A DNA stretch of 64,000 bases from Roseivirga sp. E12. Its GTDB lineage: Bacteria > Bacteroidota > Bacteroidia > Cytophagales > Cyclobacteriaceae. The position numbers and the translations under genes were made by a program. The notes below the pieces were generated by a model. It was not told the DNA's origin. It did no database searches and was given only the letters and a program-made list of their open reading frames with translations. Each line of letters starts with the position of its first letter. Within the stretch, counting starts at the first letter, position 1. Location of the stretch: positions 248,001 to 312,000 of the forward strand of contig NZ_JAGFMD010000002.1 of NCBI RefSeq assembly GCF_017592825.1, in the 5' to 3' direction. Below, one piece after another: positions 55,558-63,862 of this stretch.

Positions 55558-55573
55558 TATACCGATTGGTATA
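55558..55573. promoter_or_regulatory. Palindromic operator for the TetR regulator
   Basis: TATACC, four bases GATT, GGTATA is a perfect 16-bp dyad, 13 bp before the tetR start. Its ACCgattGGT centre is typical of TetR-family operators, and its place over the promoter suggests autorepression. Confidence 0.65.
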
Positions 55574-55586
55574 ATTTTATTATAAG

Positions 55587-56192
55587 ATGAAAAAAGCGGA
55601 TAGAACGAAAGCTTTCATAATAGAAAAAGTAGCTCCCATCTTTAATAAAAAAGGAGTGTATGGCACCAGTCTTTCAGACATGACATCCGCCACAGGCCTT
55701 ACCAAAGGTGCCATTTATGGCAACTTTGGGAGTAAGGACGCCTTGGCAATGGCTTGTTTCGAATTCAACCTACGCTTCCTTCAAAAGGGCCTCTATAAAT
55801 CGATCGCCATTAACGGCAATGCCATCGACAAGCTATCTGCCCTAGTCACCTTCTATCAACATCACTATAGAGATGTTGCTGAGAACGGAGGATGCCCATT
55901 AATGAATAGTGCCATTGAAACTGATGATGCACATCCACTGTTAAAGGAAAAGGTGCAAACGACTTTCGATCTTTGGCGTAAGGAAATTATAACCATCGTT
56001 ATAGATAGTCAGCGTAAGATGGAGGTGAGTCCGATGGTTGATCCATCAAGCTTTGCAAACACTTTCATTGCACTTCTTGAGGGCGGTATTCTGGTCTCAA
56101 AAACATTGAATGCACCAGAATACTTTAATGAGGTTACAAATAGTTTACAGAAATTTATTGAATCGAACTTAGCACAAAACGATCATGCGTAG
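55587..56192 (+). CDS. TetR/AcrR family transcriptional regulator
   Basis: This 201-aa regulator has the TetR helix-turn-helix near the N-terminus (AFIIEKVAPIFNKKGVYGTS, then LSDMTSATGLTKGAIYGNFGSKDALAMACFEF, with TKGAIYGNFGSKDAL as the hallmark). The C-terminal ligand-binding half contains GGCPLMNSAIETDDAHP, a stretch I recall from a TetR subgroup with a C-terminal domain of the TetR_C type. The ligand is unknown. It overlaps fabF by 8 bp and has a dyad operator just upstream. So it probably represses its own operon, and perhaps the divergent DsrE-like genes. Confidence 0.93.
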   Translation: MKKADRTKAFIIEKVAPIFNKKGVYGTSLSDMTSATGLTKGAIYGNFGSKDALAMACFEFNLRFLQKGLYKSIAINGNAIDKLSALVTFYQHHYRDVAENGGCPLMNSAIETDDAHPLLKEKVQTTFDLWRKEIITIVIDSQRKMEVSPMVDPSSFANTFIALLEGGILVSKTLNAPEYFNEVTNSLQKFIESNLAQNDHA

Positions 56193-57429
56193 AGTAGTTG
56201 TTACGGGAATGGGAGCACTGACTCCAGTTGGAAATAATCTGGAAAGTTTTTGGACAAACTTAAAAGCCGGTCAAAGTGGTGCGGCCGAGATCACCAGATT
56301 CGACACCTCTAAATTCAAGACACATTTTGCTTGTGAGTTGAAAGATTTTGATCTCAACGAGCACATTCCAAAGAGCGAGTCAAGACGTTATGACAGATTT
56401 ACTTCTTATGCCTTGGTGGCTGTTGAAGAAGCGATCAAAAATGGTGGGATTGATTTTGAAACCCTCGATAGAAATCGTGTGGGCGTCATTTGGGGTTCTG
56501 GTAATGGAGGTATTGAAACCTTCACGGAAGAAATGATCGACTTTGTTAAGAATGGTGAGACTCCTCGTTTCAATCCTTTCTTCATTCCGAAAATCATTGC
56601 TGACATTGCTTCAGGTATCATCTCGATTAAATATGGGCTCAGAGGCCCAAATTTCACGACAATATCAGCATGTGCTACCTCCACTACTGCCATTATAGAT
56701 TCCTTTAATCACATTCGTTGGGGCAAGGCGGATATGATTGTCACGGGCGGGTCCGAGGCTCCAATTACCATCGCAGGTCTTGGAGGATTCAATGCCTCTA
56801 GAGCATTATCCACTAACAATGAAGATGCCGCTGGTGCCTCTAAGCCTTTCGATGTTAACCGAGATGGATTTGTTATGGGCGAGGGAGCTGGTGCTCTGAT
56901 TTTAGAATCGTTGGAGCATGCACAGGCTCGCGGAGCCCACATCTATGGAGAAGTAGTTGGTGGTGGTATGGCGGCAGATGCTTACCACCTTACTGGTACA
57001 CACCCTGATGGCGAAGGTGCTTACCTGGGCATGAATGAAGCCCTCAGAGAAGCGGAAATTAAGCCGGAAGATATTGACTATATCAACATGCATGCTACCT
57101 CTACTCCTATGGGCGATGTTAGCGAACTTAAAGCTATAGCAAGGGTGTTTGGTGAGAATCCAGATCTAAACATCAGTGCCACTAAATCCATGACAGGCCA
57201 CTTACTAGGTGCCGCTGGAGCTATTGAGGCCATTGCCAGCATTATGGCAACGATAGACGACATCATCCCTCCTACCATCAATACTAAAGATGTTGAACCA
57301 GATTGGGCAGACAAATATGATTTGACTCTTGGAACAGCGAAGAACAGGACAGTTAATTACGCCATGAGCAATACCTTCGGCTTTGGTGGCCATATTGCTA
57401 CGGCAATCTTCAAGAAGTACAAAGCTTAG
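56185..57429 (+). CDS. fabF: Beta-ketoacyl-ACP synthase II (FabF-type)
   Basis: This 414-aa condensing enzyme elongates acyl-ACP with malonyl-ACP. The N-terminus is RRVVVTGMGALTPVGNNLES; the active Cys lies in ISACATSTTAIID; the two catalytic His are in NMHATSTPMGD and TFGFGGHIATAIF, with Lys in ISATKSMTGHLLGAAG. Length and motifs are those of full FabF. Being in a TetR operon, not beside acpP, it is probably a second, inducible FabF. It overlaps tetR by 8 bp, and its stop overlaps the convergent LRR gene by 4 bp. Confidence 0.95.
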   Translation: MRRVVVTGMGALTPVGNNLESFWTNLKAGQSGAAEITRFDTSKFKTHFACELKDFDLNEHIPKSESRRYDRFTSYALVAVEEAIKNGGIDFETLDRNRVGVIWGSGNGGIETFTEEMIDFVKNGETPRFNPFFIPKIIADIASGIISIKYGLRGPNFTTISACATSTTAIIDSFNHIRWGKADMIVTGGSEAPITIAGLGGFNASRALSTNNEDAAGASKPFDVNRDGFVMGEGAGALILESLEHAQARGAHIYGEVVGGGMAADAYHLTGTHPDGEGAYLGMNEALREAEIKPEDIDYINMHATSTPMGDVSELKAIARVFGENPDLNISATKSMTGHLLGAAGAIEAIASIMATIDDIIPPTINTKDVEPDWADKYDLTLGTAKNRTVNYAMSNTFGFGGHIATAIFKKYKA

Positions 57430-59858
57430 TAGAAGACGACTTTCACCTTTGGTTGGGACCCTTTGAGCGACTCAATATCCTTTCCGTTCAACTTGCTATT
57501 GAAGCAAATGACTTGCTTCAATTCCGGGAGCAGAAATAGATCATCGAGCCTTGATACTCGTGTATTAGAACAGTCTACTGTTTCGAGGTTCACCAACCTG
57601 TCAAGCCCTCTTAGCCTTTTGACAGTAGTCCCTGAGAAGTTCAACTCTTTCAGCTTTATCATCACTGATAGATCGCTCAGGTCAGTGATAGCTGTATTAC
57701 TGATGTCCAGGTTCGTAATGTTTTCAAACCGCAACAAAGAATTCAAGTCCTCGAAAGGAGTTTGGGTAATACTAAGGCTAGTCAAGGTCTGAATATCCGG
57801 AAGCTCAGTCAAACTGGTTAAACCGGTTCTAATAAGCTTAAGAGATTTCAAGTTGACGAATTCATCGAGTGTAGTTAGGTCACTCGGATCAATCGGTCCA
57901 TTAACTTCTAATGCTTCAATGTCGACCAATGCATGCAACTCATCAGAACTAGGCCTAGTCGAAACATTTGCGTTTTGACGTAAAATAGTCTGCATGTCTC
58001 CACTTAATCCTGTCCACCAACTCATCAAGGATCCTGTTTGAAAACGTAGCTTCAGATGAGGTATAGCATCCATTAAGGTTCGAGCATCTCTTTTGGTTAC
58101 TGAAGATCCATCAACGTTGAGATATGTCAATTTTGATAGACTGGTTAGGGATTTCACTTCTCGGGCTCTAGTATTTTCTGCTTCGATCACTTGAAGGTTA
58201 ACCAATCCTTTTAAAGGTCTCAAATCATTTACATTCGTATTATTTAATTTGATCTCTACTAAGTAGGCAAGTTGTTCCACTCCCTTGAGGCTGGTAATAA
58301 TATTGTCGCTAACATTGAGTTTAGATAGCTTTTTGAGCATTACTAGTGGTTCTAACGTCTTAATACCAGAATTACCTGCGTTCAATTCGGCAAGGTTAAG
58401 CAGTGGCACCAACTCTTCTGTTGCTGGGTTCTGCCTGTTGAGTTGAGTGACCAGAAGCGTCTTCCATTCAGGGGAAAGTGAATCCCACCAAGCCTTAAGT
58501 GCTGCTATATCACGGATAAGCAGGGCGTCATTATTCTCGACAAAACTGTCTATCTGACTATTCTCTAAACTCAACCCATCTACATATAGCTTGCTCAAAG
58601 AACCGACACTTATCAGCGGGCTTATATCACTGACATTGGTGTCCGAAATGGTCAGTAAAACAAGGCTCTTAAGCCCACCTAAATTTTCGACACTATCAAC
58701 TGAAGTAAATTGAATATTGAGTTCTTTGAGTTCAACCATTCCCTCAAACCCATTCAAACCATTAAGATCACTTTGCTGAAGGCTCAGGTGCTGAAGGTTT
58801 ATTAGTTGAGAGTAGTCAATGGTATTGGTTCCCGTTGCGCTAGCCAAATTGAGTTCTGTGAGCGTTTTCAGGCTTGAAATGAAAGACAAATCCTCAAACT
58901 GTGAGCCCATTAGATCAAGCCGTTTGAGTTTTTCAAAAAAGCCCAACACGGAGAAATCAGTTACGTGACTATCATGCAAAATCATATGCTCTATATCCGT
59001 ATGATACTTCAATGCATTTAAATCGTGTACCGATGTTTGGGAAATATCGAGAGTTCTCAAGCGATTAATAGAAAGCAATGGGCTCAAATCGGTTATAAAA
59101 GAATCTGAGAGCTTCAGGTATGATAAATCGGTCAAGACATAAATTGGATCAAGATTAACTACCTGATCGTTACCGGATAAATCTAAGGAGTCCATCCCCG
59201 CAATTCGCGTAAGCTCATCCACCGTGAGACTATCATCGTATATACCGATCTCATCCTGAAAAATCTGCTTCCACCCCACTGAAAGATTAAGCCACCAAGC
59301 CTTCAGCTGTCTCTCGCGATTAATCTTATTAGTGTATATACTAGCGACTTTGATCTCTCTCTGCGGTCCATCAAAATTCAACTCTATAAACCGCTGTCCA
59401 GAGATTTTCAATGTATCATCAGCTATACCTATAGCATTAAGGTTTCTAGTAATATCGGCCTTAAAATAAGGGACACTATCGGCAGTGTAGAGCCGCTCTA
59501 CTGAGTTGATTTCAAAATCAAAAACCACCTCCTTAAAGAAGAAATCAATATCCTTTAAGTAAGCTTGAATGTCTTTGAATATCTGAGTGGAACGGTTCTC
59601 TTGCAGATCATCTTCCACCTGAACGCGATCATCCAAAAAGAGCTTTTTGTAGCTCTCATTAATAATTGTTTCCTTCTCGCGTGTTTTGGTCCGCTTAGAA
59701 CCTAGCAAATTGAAGTAGTACTCAACAGCCTCCACCATAGCCATAGCCTGTTCCTTTTCCGGATCGGGCAAAGTGTCTGTTGGATTTTCAGTTTGGGCAA
59801 TGGCACAGACTGAAAAACAAAGTATGATAAGAGGAAGAAATACTCTAGTTCTGATCAT
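57426..59858 (-). CDS. Exported leucine-rich repeat protein with three WW-capped blocks
   Basis: This 810-aa protein has a signal peptide (VFLPLIILCFSVCAIAQ). Residues 30-180 form an NTF2-like domain (YFNLLGSKRTKT; YFKADITRNLNAIGI). Three blocks follow, each opened by a cap of the form KAWWxxLSxxWK (Trp pairs at about 188-189, 457-458 and 614-615) and then LRRs of about 22 residues of the type LxxLxxLxLxxTxVxDLxxL. No anchor is seen at the C-terminus. It is the last gene of a four-gene operon of exported proteins and overlaps the upstream gene by 14 bp. It probably binds a protein partner at the envelope; the function is unknown. Confidence 0.88.
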   Translation of the reverse strand: MIRTRVFLPLIILCFSVCAIAQTENPTDTLPDPEKEQAMAMVEAVEYYFNLLGSKRTKTREKETIINESYKKLFLDDRVQVEDDLQENRSTQIFKDIQAYLKDIDFFFKEVVFDFEINSVERLYTADSVPYFKADITRNLNAIGIADDTLKISGQRFIELNFDGPQREIKVASIYTNKINRERQLKAWWLNLSVGWKQIFQDEIGIYDDSLTVDELTRIAGMDSLDLSGNDQVVNLDPIYVLTDLSYLKLSDSFITDLSPLLSINRLRTLDISQTSVHDLNALKYHTDIEHMILHDSHVTDFSVLGFFEKLKRLDLMGSQFEDLSFISSLKTLTELNLASATGTNTIDYSQLINLQHLSLQQSDLNGLNGFEGMVELKELNIQFTSVDSVENLGGLKSLVLLTISDTNVSDISPLISVGSLSKLYVDGLSLENSQIDSFVENNDALLIRDIAALKAWWDSLSPEWKTLLVTQLNRQNPATEELVPLLNLAELNAGNSGIKTLEPLVMLKKLSKLNVSDNIITSLKGVEQLAYLVEIKLNNTNVNDLRPLKGLVNLQVIEAENTRAREVKSLTSLSKLTYLNVDGSSVTKRDARTLMDAIPHLKLRFQTGSLMSWWTGLSGDMQTILRQNANVSTRPSSDELHALVDIEALEVNGPIDPSDLTTLDEFVNLKSLKLIRTGLTSLTELPDIQTLTSLSITQTPFEDLNSLLRFENITNLDISNTAITDLSDLSVMIKLKELNFSGTTVKRLRGLDRLVNLETVDCSNTRVSRLDDLFLLPELKQVICFNSKLNGKDIESLKGSQPKVKVVFY

Positions 59859-60678
59859 AGATTATCTTCAATAGCTGTTCCTTTTGGGGCTTATTGATTG
59901 CTGTCAGGTCAGAGATTAACCATCCAGTATTATAACCGGCTCTGTTAAAGTTGTTAAGTGCAAAGTACCAACCATCAAGGCTGAAGAAGTGAAATTTAAT
60001 TCGGTTGACAGTGTTGAATTTTAGCAGACCCTTTTTCACTTCATAAATGAATAGCGTTAAGTAATCTGGCTCATAATCTGCGAGTGTATAAGATTCAGGG
60101 CTTCCATTTTTCACCAGAGCTTTTCTCAAATTCATGAAATCCAATTCATGACTCATGGGATGAAGGAATTCTTTGGTCTCTCCACGTTGTTTGTCAAACA
60201 TTTGCTTATATCGGCCGAAAGAAACTTTCGAAATGACCCACTCATAACCGAGGCCTTCCTGTTGCATCTCCATATATAATGTTATTGCCTCTTCTCTTCC
60301 CTCATACTCAAAGGTGGTATTGACAACAGCAAACCACTCGTCTGATCTCAGCCCTAAGAATTGTGGACTGTCAGACTTGGTAGCATCGGATATAAACCGT
60401 GTTTTAAGGTCTTTCGAGATTTGAGCATATTCCTCATCGAAGAGCATACTCAAATACCTCTTTCTCAATCTTGCATTGCGATACTGTCGATCGCCAGGTT
60501 CGAATTCAACACCCTTGTTATTCTCCTCACCATTAAATCGCTTAAAGAACTGATTGAGCTGTTTGGTACTCGCTAATAATTGTTGCTCAATGTCATAATC
60601 GTCATCAAGCACTTGGGCGTTGCCAACACTGACAACGCCACAAAGTAATACTATAAATAAGCTTAATTTCTGAATCAT
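59845..60678 (-). CDS. Exported protein of unknown function (LRR operon)
   Basis: This 277-aa protein has a signal peptide (LFIVLLCGVVSVGNAQVL). It starts with a helical part (DIEQQLLASTKQLNQFFKRF) and continues with beta-rich sequence (AVVNTTFEYEGREEAITLYM; YEWVISKVSFG), recalling an NTF2-like domain, then a second alpha/beta half from about residue 170 (LDFMNLRKALVKNG; FHFFSLDGWYFALNNFNRAG). No family is recognised. It overlaps both neighbours (4 bp and 14 bp), which points to tight co-translation. Confidence 0.78.
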   Translation of the reverse strand: MIQKLSLFIVLLCGVVSVGNAQVLDDDYDIEQQLLASTKQLNQFFKRFNGEENNKGVEFEPGDRQYRNARLRKRYLSMLFDEEYAQISKDLKTRFISDATKSDSPQFLGLRSDEWFAVVNTTFEYEGREEAITLYMEMQQEGLGYEWVISKVSFGRYKQMFDKQRGETKEFLHPMSHELDFMNLRKALVKNGSPESYTLADYEPDYLTLFIYEVKKGLLKFNTVNRIKFHFFSLDGWYFALNNFNRAGYNTGWLISDLTAINKPQKEQLLKIIYDQN

Positions 60679-61256
60679 ACAGAGGTTTCTGATACTCTTA
60701 TGTCTCCTAAAATAACATCCCAGAACTCAACTGTTCTACCAGCAATTTGGGTCGACTTCTTTTCAACATAGATTGTAATGTCCTTTTTGGTAGTATCCTT
60801 ATACTTCAGTAAGTCACCACTTCTTCCTTCGAACTTTTGGTAAACGGTCACGACCCCAACATATTTTCCGTCAGGCTGTCTTTCCAAATCAGAAATGTAC
60901 TGAACGTCATACCATTCAATGGTCACCTTGTCATAGTTCAGGGCCATTAATCGCTTGAAGTATTCACGGACTTTATAATACTCAATCTCTTCTGACGCTA
61001 AAGAGGAAACTCCCATTTCACTCCCTGGAGCAAAAAGCTCTTCAGCACGATCCATCACTCTGGTCGCTTCAGAAAAAGGGGTGTCTTTGTTACCAATAAT
61101 ACTGATGTACTTACCGAGATCCTTTACTTTTTCAAGCGCCAAAGAGTCAATTGCTTTTTCTCTATTTGGATCTACAGCTGTCTGGGCCGAAAGATTGATA
61201 CCCAAGAAACAGATGATTGCAAGCGTAATAGATAGTCTTGTTATATACTTTTTCAT
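60675..61256 (-). CDS. Exported NTF2-like protein of unknown function (LRR operon)
   Basis: This 193-aa protein has a signal peptide (RLSITLAIICFLGINLSAQT). The mature part DSLALEKVKDLGKYISIIGN...SEATRVMDRAEELFAPGS, then YYKVREYFKRLMAL, VTIEWYDVQYISDLE and KYVGVVTVYQKFEGR, follows the same order as the N-terminal domain of the LRR protein two genes on (helices, then V-x-F/W-x-x-x-I/V-x-x-V/I strands). I infer a shared NTF2-like module. It starts 21 bp after the lipoprotein gene. Confidence 0.76.
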   Translation of the reverse strand: MKKYITRLSITLAIICFLGINLSAQTAVDPNREKAIDSLALEKVKDLGKYISIIGNKDTPFSEATRVMDRAEELFAPGSEMGVSSLASEEIEYYKVREYFKRLMALNYDKVTIEWYDVQYISDLERQPDGKYVGVVTVYQKFEGRSGDLLKYKDTTKKDITIYVEKKSTQIAGRTVEFWDVILGDIRVSETSV

Positions 61257-61277
61257 AATGTCTTCAATAAAGGTGAA

Positions 61278-61775
61278 TTACTTTTTAACGAGAACTAGTT
61301 CTTTGACTTTACCCTGAGCGTCCATTACTAATTCTTTCACCTTATGAGGGTTCTTTCCTTGGTCTTTTAGGTAATTCAAGTATTTCGAAATCGTAGTAGG
61401 CTCGTCAAAATCTTCTTGGCCATTTGCGGCATAAAAAATAATAAGCACTGGTGCCTCTGAGCTACCGAACATACGGAGCGCTTCTTGAATGCTACTGTTA
61501 GCAGCACTTGTAGATGATGCATTGGCAATACCAGAGAAGTAGGAATTCAGACTGCTAGTAATTCTTTCCTCTGCACTTGGTTCTTTAGGCTTTACTACTG
61601 GCTCTGGTTCAGGCTCTGGTTCAGGCGTCTCCACAACCACGACCTCTTCAGGAGTCTCCGGAGCTACATCAGCTAGTGCCTTCTGACTTTTACAAGAAGC
61701 TGTTGTTAAAATAATGGCTCCCACAAAGGCCAAACCCTTGAGGGAATTAAAAAGTAGAGTTCTTTTAATTTTCAT
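61278..61775 (-). CDS. Lipoprotein with Pro-Glu spacer (LRR operon, first gene)
   Basis: This 165-aa protein has a lipoprotein signal (lipobox TASC in AIILTTASCKSQK) and then a stiff Pro-Glu spacer (VVETPEPEPEPEPVVKPKEP), which may reach across the periplasm or out from the surface. The C-terminal part is helical (ERITSSLNSYFSGIANASS) and then a small domain with VLIIFYAANGQEDFDEPTTI, which recalls DUF4476-like nothing I can confirm. It starts the operon of four exported proteins. Confidence 0.78.
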   Translation of the reverse strand: MKIKRTLLFNSLKGLAFVGAIILTTASCKSQKALADVAPETPEEVVVVETPEPEPEPEPVVKPKEPSAEERITSSLNSYFSGIANASSTSAANSSIQEALRMFGSSEAPVLIIFYAANGQEDFDEPTTISKYLNYLKDQGKNPHKVKELVMDAQGKVKELVLVKK

Positions 61776-62040
61776 CTGTTATAAGTTTTGAATAGGCCTC
61801 TTTGGCTAATCCATGTTTCAATTAATAATACGCTATACAGTGAGTTATCTACAAGAAATGTAGACGATAACCCAGATCAGCAATCATGCCTCATAGGGTT
61901 GAGATAGGTTTATCAGTTTTTAAACTGATGTTTAAAGTTACGGGTTTAATCTGAAACTGTTGTAATAGATAGACCGAACGGCAACCCAAAAACGTGTTTT
62001 TTTTGATCTTTTAAGAAAAAGTCAACTAAAATTGAAGGTC
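61776..62040. other. Intergenic region upstream of the LRR operon
   Basis: About 326 bp separate the lipoprotein gene (61775) from the DUF6503-like gene (62102). Its right end is the terminator 62041-62078. An ATCAGTTT/AAACTGAT hairpin with a 2-nt loop lies at 61912-61929. The left half should contain the LRR-operon promoter, but I found no clear TAnnTTTG box. No convincing ORF. Confidence 0.6.
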
Positions 62041-62078
62041 AAAAACTAAAAAAGCCTCAATCTCATCGATCAAGGCTT
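62041..62078 (-). terminator. Intrinsic terminator of the DUF6503-like gene
   Basis: On the minus strand an 11-bp stem (AAGCCTTGATC with GATTGAGGCTT, two G-T pairs) and a GATGA loop are followed by TTTTTTAGTTTTT. It lies 24 bp after the gene stop. Confidence 0.85.
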
Positions 62079-62101
62079 CAAAATCAATCTTTTTAAGTCT
62101 C

Positions 62102-62893
62102 TTACGTAGCAGGGTTGGTAACATCCTGGGCACCCTCTGGCATGTTGAAATTATCCATGGACGGATACTCCTTTGACACGTTAATATTTTCGAATACTCG
62201 TGCTCCTCCTCTTGGCTCCCCAACAACGCCATCAGTGTATTGATACCACTGTAGAGAACTCGGCAATACAACCCCTTCATATTCCTTCCAACCTTCATAT
62301 CTTATCAAACTAAAACGATCACTCGATTCAGTTCTACCAAAAGTAGCCGTATACATCAACCAATTCATTTGGTTAGTCTCAGGATCGGATAATACGATAT
62401 AGTTGTCTTTAGGAGAATCACCAATGCCATCGCCATAAGAAACTTTTACGGCATTATAGCTCTTGCCTTGCAATTCAATTGGCTCCAAATCCTCATAAGT
62501 AATACCAGGATCACCTACTACAAAAGGAAAAGAGTAGAAGTAGAACATAAGATTGTACCTCATTCTTTGTCTGGAAGCATTCTCACTTGGTGGGTTGACC
62601 CAAACTTTCTCACCATCAAATCCAACTGTTTGATTTTCTGATTCAATGCGGGTGTACCTATTCTGAAGTTCCACTATGGTATGTTGCCCACCGTTGTCAT
62701 ATGACAGCGTTTTCAAAGCACTCCAGTTCTCGAAACCACCATGGGCCTCGAACACTTTCGAAATAGATACAGTATGGTGATCAGCATTTGAAGTCTCTAT
62801 GACTTCTGGCTCACTCTTTATTTTTGATTCACTTTTTTTCCCTTCACAGGCCATTAAGATCGTCAATAGACTGAGGAATAATAATTTTTTCAT
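62102..62893 (-). CDS. DUF6503-like lipoprotein
   Basis: I start this 263-aa protein at ATG 62893 (MKKLLFLSLLTILMACEG); a TTG three codons earlier also fits the frame. The lipobox is LMAC. The mature part has VFEAHGGFENWSALKTLSYD, YTRIESENQTVGFDGEKVWV, YFYSFPFVVGDPG and EGVVLPSSLQWYQY, which I recall from exported DUF6503 (LolA/outer-membrane-lipoprotein-sorting-like fold) proteins of Bacteroidota. Role unknown. It has its own terminator and stands alone. Confidence 0.82.
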   Translation of the reverse strand: MKKLLFLSLLTILMACEGKKSESKIKSEPEVIETSNADHHTVSISKVFEAHGGFENWSALKTLSYDNGGQHTIVELQNRYTRIESENQTVGFDGEKVWVNPPSENASRQRMRYNLMFYFYSFPFVVGDPGITYEDLEPIELQGKSYNAVKVSYGDGIGDSPKDNYIVLSDPETNQMNWLMYTATFGRTESSDRFSLIRYEGWKEYEGVVLPSSLQWYQYTDGVVGEPRGGARVFENINVSKEYPSMDNFNMPEGAQDVTNPAT

Positions 62894-63012
62894 GTTTGAC
62901 AATTTTAGGACAAAGATTCACTTGTAAGGCCTTATCTTTTGTCAGCAGCATTACGTATTGGCAAACCTAATACACAGCTCCCAAAGAAATATGCCACTAA
63001 AATAACTTAGCG

Positions 63013-63333
63013 ATGACAGCTTCAGAAAAAATATTCAAAAGCATTCTATCAGATTTATCAATGCACCCGGAAGTAGCCGAGGGCAAAATGATGTCATCCT
63101 CTGGTATTCAATACAAAGGCAAAAACTTTGCTTTTCTGTGGGGAGATAAGATGGTATTTAAGCTCGGAAGAGATTTTGACCCGAGCTCGGAGGGTATTCA
63201 TAAGTACGAACTACTAAACCCATTCAAAAACAAACCACCTTTAAAAGATTGGTTTGTAATAGCAGAGACATCTTCTGACAAATGGGTATTACTTGCCGAA
63301 ATCGCTTATCAGAAGATGTCAAAAAGCCTATAA
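63013..63333 (+). CDS. Small TfoX-N-like protein
   Basis: This 106-aa cytoplasmic protein has AEGKMMSSSGIQYKGKNFAF followed by WGDKMVFKLG, the pattern of the TfoX N-terminal domain (MFG-x-G-x-Y-x-G-x-F-A, then a short strand with Lys). KDWFVIAETSSDKW and AEIAYQKMSKS complete the domain. TfoX proteins regulate competence in some gamma-proteobacteria; these short forms have no known function. It overlaps the convergent lipoprotein gene by 6 bp. Confidence 0.72.
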   Translation: MTASEKIFKSILSDLSMHPEVAEGKMMSSSGIQYKGKNFAFLWGDKMVFKLGRDFDPSSEGIHKYELLNPFKNKPPLKDWFVIAETSSDKWVLLAEIAYQKMSKSL

Positions 63334-63774
63334 AGAATCTTTGGCCAAGGTAGTAGCAACATCACAGCCAGTTTCAGTCTCATTACCTTGAAGAGTCAAT
63401 GTTCCATTCTGTATCTCAAATGTAGCCACCTGAACATCCATTCCTTCGGTGATAGTAAGTTGATCACCTGATACCGAATAAGTACCATTATTATTGACGG
63501 TAACACCATCTTCCAAGTCTGTGCTGACAAATGTTCCGTCAGACTTAAATTCAACTTTCAGACAATCAGTGGTGGTGCAAACTGTACCAAACGATCCATT
63601 CTCATTTGCATCATCACAATTCGCTGCCACGGCAGAGGTGACTGTCCAAACACCAACCAATTCGCTGCCGTCATCTTCTGGTGTGGTGCTTGGTTCATTA
63701 TCACAGGCATTTATTAAAAGGACAATCAAAAGAAGTCCGCCTATTCTCTTTAGTATTGATCTTTCCATTTTCAT
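63328..63774 (-). CDS. Lipocalin-like lipoprotein
   Basis: This 148-aa protein has a lipoprotein signal (lipobox INAC in GGLLLIVLLINACDNEP), a Thr/Pro/Asp spacer, and the lipocalin-like start LVGVWTVTSAVA with later strands CLKVEFKSDGTFVSTD, NNNGTYSVSGDQLTIT and FEIQNGTLTLQG. These match small Bacteroidota lipocalin_4/5-type lipoproteins. Three cysteines in the mature part may form disulphides. The ligand is unknown. It overlaps the convergent TfoX-N-like gene by 6 bp. Confidence 0.82.
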   Translation of the reverse strand: MKMERSILKRIGGLLLIVLLINACDNEPSTTPEDDGSELVGVWTVTSAVAANCDDANENGSFGTVCTTTDCLKVEFKSDGTFVSTDLEDGVTVNNNGTYSVSGDQLTITEGMDVQVATFEIQNGTLTLQGNETETGCDVATTLAKDSL

Positions 63775-63837
63775 TATTTCTATTTAATCATTTACAAACT
63801 TTTCCAAGACTGGCTATCCACTAGCGAGAAGAGCAAT

Positions 63838-63845
63838 TATCTTTG
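63838..63845 (+). promoter_or_regulatory. -7 box candidate for the metZ-type gene
   Basis: TATCTTTG matches TAnnTTTG exactly and lies 18 bp before the ATG at 63863. No clear -33 TTG is visible at the right distance. Confidence 0.35.
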
Positions 63846-63862
63846 GTCAACAATTAATTGAC

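Noticed and set aside
62026-62298. Minus-strand 90-codon frame over the end of the DUF6503-like gene
   Set aside because: It overlaps a supported gene and its terminator hairpin in another frame and has no recognisable domain.
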